The translations under genes were made by a program, and so were the position numbers. Of a stretch of DNA of 6,558 nucleotides, positions 1 through 5,696 are shown one piece after another (the first letter of the stretch is position 1; each line of letters opens with the position of its first letter). The notes below the pieces were generated by a model. It searched no databases, had not been told where the DNA came from, and was given only the letters and a program-made list of their open reading frames with translations. The DNA is taken from positions 1-6,558 of the forward strand of contig JABFSD010000406.1 of NCBI GenBank assembly GCA_013140935.1, in the 5' to 3' direction. This stretch comes from Acidobacteriota bacterium (GTDB lineage Bacteria; Acidobacteriota; Blastocatellia; RBC074).

Positions 1-2
1 AC

Positions 3-31
3 TTTACAGTGATCTAACGTCAATTTAATAC
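3..31 (+). promoter_or_regulatory. candidate sigma70 promoter of the first TPR gene
   Basis: TTTACA (3-8) and TAATAC (26-31) are separated by 17 bp. The -35 box matches the TTGACA consensus at five of six positions. The -10 box is poor, matching TATAAT at about three of six. The pair would start transcription near position 38 and leave a leader of about 64 nt before the ATG at 102. It is the best pair I see in the 101-bp upstream stretch, but the window cuts off anything further upstream, so the real promoter could lie outside. Confidence 0.3.
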
Positions 32-101
32 GATCTGCTCGCGAATTACTGACCGTCTCAACCCAAAAAACACCACGATCAACCAAAAAGGAGAGCGCTC
101 A

Positions 102-983
102 ATGGCGTGTAAGTATTTGTCTATCTTTTTTCTGGTTTGCTTGGCTGCGAACGCGGCTCAAACACAAGCTCAAACGTGGACGGTTCCCCCAGCCGCCAAA
201 GAACAAGTTTCGCGCACGACGACCGCTGCGCTTTATCGGCAGCGCGGCGACGAATGGCAGACGAAAGACGAATTTGAACGCGCGATTCGTGATTACAACT
301 TAGCCATTGCTACGAACCCGCAAGACGCCGAGAGTTTCAACAATCGCGGCTTGGCGCAATTCAAGCTGCGCGAATATGCGGCGGCGCTGGATGATTACAA
401 CCGCGCACTAGTCTTGCGGCCTGCTTACGTCAAGATCATTTACAACCGGGGCATCGTGCATAAAACGATGGGCGATTTGGAACAGGCCGTGCGCGACTTC
501 GATCAAACGCTGGCCTTGCATCCCACCTTTGTCGAAGCGCTCAACAATCGCGGTAACGTACGCCGCAGTCTGGGCGATCTCGCCGGTGCGCTGGCTGATT
601 ACGACGCCGCGTTGCAATTGAATCCGAAACTGGCCGAAGCCTACATCAACAGAGCCGCGATCAAGCTGGCGCAGCAAGACGCGCGCGGGGCATTGCAGGA
701 CAGCCAGCATGCGCTCAAGCTCAATCCTCAACTAGCCGCCGCTTATCACAACCGCGGACTTGCCCTAAAAGCTCTGCAATCTTTTGCAGCCGCTCATGAA
801 TCATTCAGCCGTGCGTTGGATTTAAACCCGCAATGCGCCGAAGCCTGGTTACAACGCGGCTTTATGAATCGGTTAAAAAACGACGTCGTCGCTGCCGAAG
901 CCGATTTCACGCAAGCCCTGAAACTAAATCCTGACTTGCAAGCTGCACTCAATAATAGCCTGCGTTTTTTCGGGGCAAAATAA
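102..983 (+). CDS. exported TPR-repeat protein (seven TPR units)
   Basis: A 293-aa protein with a Sec-type signal peptide: a short basic start, a hydrophobic core at about residues 5-17, and likely cleavage after an A-x-A motif near residues 17-23. From about residue 43 to 280 it is almost wholly 34-residue tetratricopeptide repeats. I count about seven (near 43, 77, 111, 145, 179, 213 and 247), with recurring N-N-R-G, A-L-x-D-Y and L-N-P signatures. TPR arrays form a superhelical scaffold that binds other proteins or peptides, so the inferred role is a periplasmic or secreted adaptor. No catalytic domain is present and the partner is unknown. The start is supported by AAGGAG (88-93), 8 nt before the ATG. 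The protein ends in GAK just after the last repeat and looks complete. It converges with the minus-strand tRNA/secA block, and the long palindrome just past its stop could end its transcript. The TPR assignment is certain and the specific function is not known. Confidence 0.9.
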   Translation: MACKYLSIFFLVCLAANAAQTQAQTWTVPPAAKEQVSRTTTAALYRQRGDEWQTKDEFERAIRDYNLAIATNPQDAESFNNRGLAQFKLREYAAALDDYNRALVLRPAYVKIIYNRGIVHKTMGDLEQAVRDFDQTLALHPTFVEALNNRGNVRRSLGDLAGALADYDAALQLNPKLAEAYINRAAIKLAQQDARGALQDSQHALKLNPQLAAAYHNRGLALKALQSFAAAHESFSRALDLNPQCAEAWLQRGFMNRLKNDVVAAEADFTQALKLNPDLQAALNNSLRFFGAK

Positions 984-987
984 CTTT

Positions 988-1297
988 TTAAAAGGGCAAG
1001 TTTAATTTACCAGTTGACAGTTTTTCTGGAAAAGAAAATGAGGGAAAAGAAGGGAAAGTTTCATTTGACACCTAAACAGTTGGTCGACAAAGAAATGAGG
1101 GCAAGGGAATTTTCTTAATGGTCTTAGGCGTTTATTCTTCTGCCTTGATTCCTTTGCCGACCAACTGTTAGGTACTATTGAGGCGCGATGAAACTTGCCA
1201 AAAGAAGATAACCTTTGCGTTTGCTGCTTATTTTTCTTTCCCTCATTTTCCTTTCTGAGGAAAACTGTCAACTGGCAAATGAAACTTGCCCTTTAAA
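988..1297. repeat. long nested imperfect palindrome (foldback/MITE-like element or hairpin RNA)
   Basis: The outer arms are 988-1047 and 1237-1297. The left arm read forward and the right arm reverse-complemented agree at roughly 88 percent over about 61 bp, with one gap. Shared blocks include GGGCAAGTTT, CCAGTTGACAGTTTT and AAAATGAGGGAAA. A second inverted repeat lies inside (1071-1092 with 1152-1172), so nearly the whole 310 bp can fold back on itself. The ends carry TTTAAA-like sequence, but I cannot define a clean target-site duplication. No credible gene lies within, and the stretch is visibly more AT-rich than the neighbouring genes. It fills the gap between the convergent TPR gene and tRNA-Pro. 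The likely identity is a non-autonomous foldback element. A structured RNA or an oversized bidirectional terminator are alternatives. Confidence 0.8.
1071..1172. repeat. inner inverted repeat of the palindrome
   Basis: The left arm 1071-1092 and the right arm 1152-1172 are complementary with one mismatch and one unpaired base. The shared core is CAGTTGGTCG followed by CAAAG. Pairing continues more weakly inward (1093-1110 against about 1134-1151), leaving a small apical region around 1111-1133. This inner hairpin is better conserved than the stretch separating it from the outer arms. That suggests either selection on the stem or a nested insertion. Confidence 0.75.
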
Positions 1298-1323
1298 GCG
1301 TATGGGGCCGCTAACGTGACCGT

Positions 1324-1353
1324 AAAACAAAACGGCCACGTTGCCGTGACCGT
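1324..1353 (-). terminator. intrinsic terminator of tRNA-Pro (possibly bidirectional)
   Basis: Read on the minus strand, the stem ACGGTCACG, loop GCAA and stem CGTGGCCGT are followed by TTTTGTTTT. All nine stem positions pair, one through a G-U. The hairpin begins 18 nt beyond the 3' end of tRNA-Pro, as expected for a tRNA terminator. On the other strand the same stem is followed by GTAAGTGTTTTGTTTTG (1352-1368), so weaker termination of plus-strand transcripts is possible. The 11-bp sequence CGTGACCGTAA occurs both inside it (1345-1355) and just beyond it (1315-1325). Confidence 0.8.
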
Positions 1354-1371
1354 AAGTGTTTTGTTTTGTAA

Positions 1372-1445
<74 letters not shown>

Positions 1446-1452
1446 TAATAAA

Positions 1453-1484
1453 GCGAGGGCATTATACATAGCGACCTCCCTCGC
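1453..1484 (-). terminator. candidate hairpin ending the secA-glsB transcript, overlapping the tRNA promoter
   Basis: On the minus strand GCGAGGG (1484-1478) and CCCTCGC (1459-1453) are a perfect 7-bp inverted repeat around an 18-nt loop, followed by TTTATTA (1452-1446). It begins 11 nt after the glsB stop. The long loop and interrupted T-run make it a weak intrinsic terminator at best. The loop contains the tRNA -10 box, so the same bases may serve as promoter in DNA and hairpin in RNA. Confidence 0.4.
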
Positions 1485-1488
1485 ACAA
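1461..1488 (-). promoter_or_regulatory. sigma70-type promoter of tRNA-Pro
   Basis: On the minus strand, -35 TTGTGC (1488-1483), a 16-bp spacer and a perfect -10 TATAAT (1466-1461). The tRNA 5' end lies 15 nt downstream of the -10 box, leaving a leader of roughly 7-8 nt for RNase P to remove. The promoter lies entirely in the 50-bp gap between glsB and the tRNA, so the tRNA can be expressed independently of secA. Confidence 0.75.
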
Positions 1489-1495
1489 CCGCACC

Positions 1496-1768
1496 TTAAT
1501 CATCCGAACGACGCCTGCCAAACAACAGCCGATAAGCGCCCAACAAAATCAACGAACCCACAATAGCGAGCGGCCAGCCTGCGACATCCGTAGGGCCAAA
1601 GCCCAGAAACTGCCGTCCGATGAATGTGCCAACCAACGAACCTACCATACCGATGATGGCGGTGACGATGATGCCGCCCGGGTCTTTGCCGGGCATAATC
1701 AGTTTGGCAATCACGCCGATTACCAGACCCGATAAAATCATCATCAGATAGTTCGAATATTCTCCCAT
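1496..1768 (-). CDS. GlsB/YeaQ/YmgE family small membrane protein
   Basis: A 90-aa protein with three predicted membrane segments at about residues 7-25, 31-53 and 63-83, and a charged tail RRRSDD. The loop IMPGKDPGG (24-32) and the following glycine-rich helix with I-I-G-M-V-G-S-L-V-G are the hallmark of the family often labelled 'transglycosylase-associated protein'. That label is historical: no catalytic residues are evident, the role is not established, and in enterobacteria members are linked to stress responses. I chose the ATG at 1768 because GAGGAG (1781-1776) sits 7 nt upstream. A TTG at 1783 would add five residues and overlap that site. The gene begins 26 bp after the secA stop on the same strand, so co-transcription with secA is likely. 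Whether that reflects function or chance is unknown. Confidence 0.88.
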   Translation of the reverse strand: MGEYSNYLMMILSGLVIGVIAKLIMPGKDPGGIIVTAIIGMVGSLVGTFIGRQFLGFGPTDVAGWPLAIVGSLILLGAYRLLFGRRRSDD

Positions 1769-1775
1769 TGCTTTG

Positions 1776-1781
1776 CTCCTC
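1776..1781 (-). promoter_or_regulatory. Shine-Dalgarno site fixing the GlsB-family start
   Basis: GAGGAG on the minus strand lies 7 nt before the ATG at 1768, inside the 26-bp gap after secA. It favours this ATG over the in-frame TTG at 1783 and supports independent translation of the small gene from a shared mRNA. Confidence 0.75.
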
Positions 1782-1794
1782 AAGCGCAGGCGGC

Positions 1795-4545
1795 TCAGAC
1801 TTCAGCGCCGTGGCATTTCTTGTATTTTTTGCCTGAACCGCAAGGGCAGGCATCATTGCGTCCGACGCGCGGATGATCGTGAACGACCGTGCGCGGCTTG
1901 CCGTTTTCGGTGCCCGCTTCCGCCGCCGTAGCGTTCGCTTTCGTGAAATTCATCTGCCCGCGACGCGGCGTGCGGCGTTGTGGCACGCGCTGTTCGGGCT
2001 GTTCGTTCATCGCCACCTGCAGGTGATAAAGCACGCGCACGGTTTCGAGATCAATGCGTTCGAGCATGTCTTCGAACAAACGATAAGACTCTTTCTTGTA
2101 TTCAACCAGCGGATCTTTCTGCGCCATGCTCACGGCGTGAATCCACTCTTTGAGATGGTCAATCGCTTGCAGGTGATCTTTCCATTGCAGGTCTACGATA
2201 TTGAGCATGAAGTAACGCTCGTAGTAACGCATCGCTTCCGGCCCGATGAGCGTCTCTTTCGCGCTGTAATCCGCTTCCAGCTTTTGCCAGATCGCTTCCC
2301 GAATCTGATCGCGTTCGAGTCGTTCGAGTTGAATGCCCGCTTCGTCCAGATTGAGGCCGAAATCGAATTCGAACTGCACTTTGAAGCCTTGAAAGTCCCA
2401 TTGCTCAGGCGACTGATCGAGACTCAGATATTGATCAAGCAGATCGTCCAGCACATTGCCCGCGATGCGTTGAATCTCCTCGCGTTGATCTTCCTGATGC
2501 AGCAACTGATTGCGCAGCGCGTAAATCGTTTCGCGCTGTTTATTCATCACGTCATCGTATTCGAGCAGATGTTTACGAATCGTGTAGTTGTGGCCTTCGA
2601 CGTTTTTCTGCGCGGCTTCGATGCGTTTGCTGACCATCTTCGATTCGATGGCGACGCCGTGTTCCATGCCTAAGCGTTGCATGATGGCCTTGACGCGGTC
2701 GCCCGCGAAAATGCGCATCAGGTCGTCTTCGAGCGAAAGAAAGAAACGTGACGAACCGGGGTCGCCCTGGCGGCCTGAGCGTCCGCGCAACTGGTTGTCA
2801 ATGCGGCGCGACTCGTGGCGTTCGGTGCCGAGAATGTGCAAGCCGCCGAGACTAACGACTTCGGCGTGTTCGGCTTCGATTTGCGGTTTTACTTTTTCGA
2901 TGGCGGCTTCGAGTTGTTCGGGCGTAGCTTCATCAGGATTGATCTCTTGCCGCTTGAGCAATTCGCGTCCGAGAAAATCAGGGTTGCCACCGAGCAAAAT
3001 GTCCGTACCGCGTCCGGCCATGTTGGTCGCAATCGTCACTGCGCCTTTGCGTCCGGCTTGCGCGACGATTTCGGCTTCGCGTCCGGCGTTTTCGGGTTTG
3101 GCGTTCAACACATTGTGGCGAATGCCCGCGTCTTTCAGTTGCCGCGAAACGATTTCGGAATTTTCGACCGACACCGTACCGACCAAAATCGGCTGGCCTT
3201 TTTCGTGCAAGTCTTTGATTTCTTCGACTACAGCTTCCCACTTTTCGTCGAGCGTGCGATAGATCACGTCGGAATTGACTACGCGAATCATGTTCCGATG
3301 CGTAGGCACTAGGGCCACATCCAGATTGTAAATCTTGCCGAACTCGACCGACTCGGTTTCCGCCGTACCCGTCATGCCGCCGAGCTTTTGGTACATCCTG
3401 AAATAGTTTTGCAGCGTGACCGTCGCCAGCGTTTGCGTTTCGCGTTCGATCTTGACGCCTTCTTTGGCTTCGACGGCCTGATGCAAACCGTCAGACCAGC
3501 GGCGTCCGCTCATGATGCGTCCGGTGAATTCATCGACAATCGTCACGCCGTCGTCGTTGACGATGTAATTCTTATCGCGGTGATAAAGCGAATGGGCCAC
3601 CAACGCCTGATTCAGGCAATGCAGGATTTCCATATTCGACGGATCGAACAGGTTGCCATAACCCAAAATGCGCTCTGACTTTTCGATGCCCGATTCGGTC
3701 ATCGTCGCGCGGTGTTGCTTTTCGTCAACCTGATAATCAACGTCGCGCTGGAGTTTCGGAATCACCGCGTCGGCTTCGTAATACTTGGTGGTCGTGTCGT
3801 CGGAAGCGCCGGAGATAATCAGCGGTGTGCGCGCTTCGTCAATCAGGATCGAATCAACTTCGTCCACGATGGCGAAATAGTGGCCGCGCTGCACGCAGGT
3901 CGCCACGTCGAATTTCATGTTGTCGCGCAAATAATCAAAGCCGAATTCGTTGTTCGTGCCGTAAGTGATGTCTGACTTGTAAGCCTCTTGCCGCTCGAAA
4001 TCATCCATATCGTTTTGAATGATGCCGACCGTCAGGCCGAGAAACTTGTAAATCTTGCCCATCCATTCGGCGTCGCGGCGCGCTAGATAATCGTTGACGG
4101 TCACGACGTGTACGCCCTTGCCCAACAGCGCGTTCAGATAAACGGGCAACGTCGCCACCAACGTTTTGCCTTCGCCGGTGCGCATCTCAGCGATCATGCC
4201 GCGATGCAAAATCATGCCGCCGATCATCTGTACGTCGAAGTGCCGCATGCCCGTTGTTCGGATTGACGCTTCGCGCACACACGCAAAGGCTTCGGGCAGG
4301 ATTTCATCCAGCGCCTCTTGTTCGCGTTCCTTGCGAATCACGGGATCGAGGTCTTGCGTGCCTTCGAGCTTGCGCGCGAGTTGTTCGCGGAAGGCGACGG
4401 TCTTGTCGCGCAACTGGTCGTCCGTTAAGGTTTTGACGGACGATTCAAATGCATGGATTTGCGCGACGACGGGCGTCAGCTTTTTCAGCAAACGATCATT
4501 CGCGGAACCGAAAATTTTTGTCAGGAATTTATCGAAGGCATTCAT
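1795..4545 (-). CDS. secA: preprotein translocase ATPase SecA
   Basis: SecA is the cytoplasmic and membrane-peripheral motor that uses ATP to push unfolded preproteins through SecYEG. The 916 aa are full length for the family. Visible landmarks in order: Q motif F-D-V-Q (103-106); Walker A TGEGKT (123-128); Walker B VDEVD (227-231); preprotein cross-linking domain from about 232 to 370, ending near [17 protein letters not shown] (391-395); second motor-domain motifs TNMAGRGTD (507-515) and [11 protein letters not shown] (588-598); helical scaffold and wing from about 620 to 850; a basic/proline linker; and a C-terminal SEC-C zinc motif [13 protein letters not shown] (900-912), which in E. coli binds SecB and phospholipids. 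A variable, charged insert lies around 525-565 in the second motor domain. At the two-helix-finger tip the E. coli tyrosine is Met807 here. The start ATG gives the usual N-terminus, but the ribosome site is weak (AAGTGAG about 8 nt upstream). No SecM-like regulator gene is seen upstream, and a good promoter lies at 4620-4648. Confidence 0.98.
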   Translation of the reverse strand: MNAFDKFLTKIFGSANDRLLKKLTPVVAQIHAFESSVKTLTDDQLRDKTVAFREQLARKLEGTQDLDPVIRKEREQEALDEILPEAFACVREASIRTTGMRHFDVQMIGGMILHRGMIAEMRTGEGKTLVATLPVYLNALLGKGVHVVTVNDYLARRDAEWMGKIYKFLGLTVGIIQNDMDDFERQEAYKSDITYGTNNEFGFDYLRDNMKFDVATCVQRGHYFAIVDEVDSILIDEARTPLIISGASDDTTTKYYEADAVIPKLQRDVDYQVDEKQHRATMTESGIEKSERILGYGNLFDPSNMEILHCLNQALVAHSLYHRDKNYIVNDDGVTIVDEFTGRIMSGRRWSDGLHQAVEAKEGVKIERETQTLATVTLQNYFRMYQKLGGMTGTAETESVEFGKIYNLDVALVPTHRNMIRVVNSDVIYRTLDEKWEAVVEEIKDLHEKGQPILVGTVSVENSEIVSRQLKDAGIRHNVLNAKPENAGREAEIVAQAGRKGAVTIATNMAGRGTDILLGGNPDFLGRELLKRQEINPDEATPEQLEAAIEKVKPQIEAEHAEVVSLGGLHILGTERHESRRIDNQLRGRSGRQGDPGSSRFFLSLEDDLMRIFAGDRVKAIMQRLGMEHGVAIESKMVSKRIEAAQKNVEGHNYTIRKHLLEYDDVMNKQRETIYALRNQLLHQEDQREEIQRIAGNVLDDLLDQYLSLDQSPEQWDFQGFKVQFEFDFGLNLDEAGIQLERLERDQIREAIWQKLEADYSAKETLIGPEAMRYYERYFMLNIVDLQWKDHLQAIDHLKEWIHAVSMAQKDPLVEYKKESYRLFEDMLERIDLETVRVLYHLQVAMNEQPEQRVPQRRTPRRGQMNFTKANATAAEAGTENGKPRTVVHDHPRVGRNDACPCGSGKKYKKCHGAEV

Positions 4546-4581
4546 GGCTACGACTCACTTATTACTTGGTTAGGATTGCGT

Positions 4582-4587
4582 TATACT
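4582..4587 (+). promoter_or_regulatory. possible -10 box for the glycosyltransferase gene
   Basis: TATACT (4582-4587) on the plus strand has TTATTA (4559-4564) 17 bp upstream. The -35 match is only about three of six, so this is weak. If used, the transcript would start near 4594 and carry all four REP-like hairpins in its leader. No AT-rich -10 box is visible on the plus strand between 4663 and 4780. Confidence 0.2.
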
Positions 4588-4600
4588 CTTGTCTCACAAG
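4588..4600 (-). other. small hairpin in the secA leader
   Basis: CTTGT-GAG-ACAAG on the minus strand forms a 5-bp stem with a 3-nt loop, about 43 nt before the secA start and inside the predicted leader of about 67 nt. There is no T-run after it, so it is not a terminator. It may have no role. Confidence 0.35.
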
Positions 4601-4619
4601 GGCTTTTATTAAGTCGGGG

Positions 4620-4648
4620 ATTCTAGTGGACGGTCTATGGAGCGTCAA
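4620..4648 (-). promoter_or_regulatory. near-consensus sigma70 promoter of secA
   Basis: On the minus strand, -35 TTGACG (4648-4643), a 17-bp spacer and -10 TAGAAT (4625-4620). Each box matches consensus at five of six positions and the spacing is optimal, as expected for a constitutively expressed essential gene. Transcription would start near 4613, giving a leader of about 67 nt. The -35 box lies 14 bp from the REP-like cluster. Confidence 0.8.
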
Positions 4649-4662
4649 GAAACGCATCAAAC

Positions 4663-4773
4663 GTAGCGCGGACTTTAGTCTGCGAACGTTGCGCGGACTT
4701 CAGTCTGCGCAACAGTGAAGAAAATGCGCAGACTAAAGTCCGCGCTACGTCCGCAGACTAAAGTCCGCGCTAC
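4663..4773. repeat. REP-like palindromic cluster, four units in head-to-head arrangement
   Basis: Four 22-bp units: two forward (4663-4684, 4688-4709) and two inverted (4727-4748, 4752-4773). Each carries the core GCGGACTTTAGTCTGC or its complement. Within a pair the period is exactly 25 bp, with 3-bp spacers. Each unit is itself a palindrome of 8-bp arms with a 2-nt centre and one G-T pair. The second unit extends to 12-bp arms (4688-4713). The units are identical except the second, which differs at two positions. Together they form 48-bp arms (4663-4710 and 4726-4773) around a 15-bp loop with three mismatches. This resembles the BIMEs and REP sequences mobilised by RAYT (TnpA-REP) transposases. 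No transposase lies in the window. The cluster sits between the secA promoter and the glycosyltransferase start. Confidence 0.85.
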
Positions 4774-4780
4774 ATCATTC

Positions 4781-5473
4781 ATGCTTCAATTCAGCATCAT
4801 CATTCCAACACTCAATGAAGCTGCGCACATCAGTGAAACGCTGCGTGCATTGGAACCTTACGCCTCTGCTTGTGAAGTCATCGTCGTGGACGGAGGCAGC
4901 CGCGACGAGACGGTTGCACTTGCGAGCGGCTATACGTGGGCGCGGGTGATTGAGTTCGGAACGGCGCAACGCGCGGCGCAAATGAATGCCGGGGCCGCCG
5001 TTGCTCGTGGCGAAGTATTGCTGTTCTTGCACGCCGATGTGCGCTTGCCGACGGATTTCATCTCAGCGATTCAAACAGCATTGCGTGACGAACAATGCGT
5101 TGGCGGATGTTTTGCTTTTGGCTTTCCTGCGGAAGTCACGCGCGCCTTTCACGTTTATGCGCGCGGCATCAACTGGCGTACGCATTGGGGCTGGAATGCT
5201 TCGGGCGATCAGGCGTTGTGGGTGCGACGTGAAGTGTTCGAGCAACTCGGCGGTTTTCGTTCGCTGCCGATGATGGAAGACCTCGAATTTTTCGCGGCAC
5301 TCAAACAACGCGGACGAGTTGCGCTGCTCAAACAGCAAGTCATCGTCTCGCCACGTCGTTGGCAAAAACGCGGATTGATTCGCACGGCGCTGTTGATGTA
5401 CGCCTTGCGTTTCGGCCACTGGCTGGGCATCGCACCAGCGGCGTTAAAGCGATTTTTTCTCGAAGTCCGCTAA
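4781..5473 (+). CDS. family 2 glycosyltransferase, TIGR04283 (arsenosugar-biosynthesis-type)
   Basis: A 230-aa GT-A fold enzyme that would transfer a sugar from a nucleotide-sugar donor. It opens with FSIIIPTLNEA (4-14), then VVDGGSRD (35-42), the metal/nucleotide-binding region LFLHADVRLP (81-90) in place of a classical DXD, GWNASGDQALWVRR (137-150) and the acceptor-side MMEDLEF (164-170). The GGSRDET, HAD and GDQ combination and the short length fit TIGR04283, first named 'rSAM/selenodomain-associated transferase 2' and now tied to arsenosugar biosynthesis. Its usual partners (the radical-SAM protein and the companion TIGR04282 transferase) are not in the window, so the substrate is uncertain. 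I chose the ATG at 4781 because family members begin right at the first beta strand. In-frame GTG 4715 and ATG 4724 would add 22 or 19 residues encoded by REP-like DNA. No start has a good Shine-Dalgarno. Confidence 0.85.
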   Translation: MLQFSIIIPTLNEAAHISETLRALEPYASACEVIVVDGGSRDETVALASGYTWARVIEFGTAQRAAQMNAGAAVARGEVLLFLHADVRLPTDFISAIQTALRDEQCVGGCFAFGFPAEVTRAFHVYARGINWRTHWGWNASGDQALWVRREVFEQLGGFRSLPMMEDLEFFAALKQRGRVALLKQQVIVSPRRWQKRGLIRTALLMYALRFGHWLGIAPAALKRFFLEVR

Positions 5474-5570
5474 CGCATGTCATCCGCGTTCCCAGCCTTA
5501 TTTAACGCAGTTGCTAGTGCGTGTCAGACAAACACCTACAAGTGTAATTCTTTCAAAAGTTACCCACCTC

Positions 5571-5596
5571 AGACACACACACCAGGCACACACACC
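5571..5596 (+). repeat. two-copy 13-bp CA-rich tandem repeat
   Basis: AGACACACACACC (5571-5583) is followed directly by AGGCACACACACC (5584-5596), with 12 of 13 positions identical. It is intergenic, about 100 bp before the next start codon. Dinucleotide runs like this can slip during replication, but it is short and may be of no consequence. Confidence 0.7.
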
Positions 5597-5609
5597 TCCT
5601 GTTCATCGG

Positions 5610-5627
5610 GCGTCTGAAGCAAGACGC
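5610..5627 (+). terminator. weak hairpin, possible end of the glycosyltransferase transcript
   Basis: GCGTCT (5610-5615), loop GAAGCA and AGACGC (5622-5627) form a perfect 6-bp stem. What follows, TTATCGTTCTCTC, is pyrimidine-rich but not a true T-run. It is therefore a weak terminator, or a leader hairpin of the downstream gene about 70 nt before its start. Confidence 0.3.
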
Positions 5628-5696
5628 TTATCGTTCTCTCAACAAAATCCCGCGCGCGGCGCTTGTCTCCCAAAGCCGCACGCAAGGAGGGTCACA

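Larger units (their letters stand above)
5474..5696. other. intergenic gap between glycosyltransferase and TPR gene
   Basis: This 223-bp stretch holds no gene I can support. It contains a TGTAAT (5543-5548) that could be a plus-strand -10 box, although no convincing -35 lies at the right distance. It also has a CA-rich tandem repeat (5571-5596), a short hairpin (5610-5627) and, at its end, the Shine-Dalgarno AAGGAGG (5684-5690) of the next gene. The gap suggests the two genes are not tightly coupled. Confidence 0.5.

Noticed and set aside
102..180. Lipoprotein signal on the first TPR protein
   Set aside because: Cys3 is too early, and the Cys in F-L-V-C lacks small residues before it. A-x-A cleavage sites follow the hydrophobic core, so an ordinary signal peptide fits better.
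1002..1271. 89-codon minus-strand open frame inside the long palindrome
   Set aside because: It lies wholly in inverted-repeat DNA, its product is low-complexity and very basic, and it has no family resemblance. It is better explained by the palindrome.
1873..2673. Long plus-strand open frames antisense to secA (this one and those at 2588-3262, 2815-3312, 3388-3678 and 3712-3975)
   Set aside because: The secA frame is unmistakable, and these are complements of its codons with no recognisable domains.
4562..4597. 11-codon GTG-started minus-strand frame in the secA leader, considered as a SecM-like leader peptide
   Set aside because: It has no Shine-Dalgarno, is too short for an arrest peptide with an export signal, and shows no arrest motif.
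4449..4718. 89-codon plus-strand frame crossing the secA start, its promoter and the first repeats
   Set aside because: It overlaps the secA 5' end and two repeat units, with no ribosome site or domain.
4663..4773. CRISPR array
   Set aside because: Spacers would be 3 bp, the units alternate orientation, and each is a self-palindrome. This is a REP-like pattern, not CRISPR.
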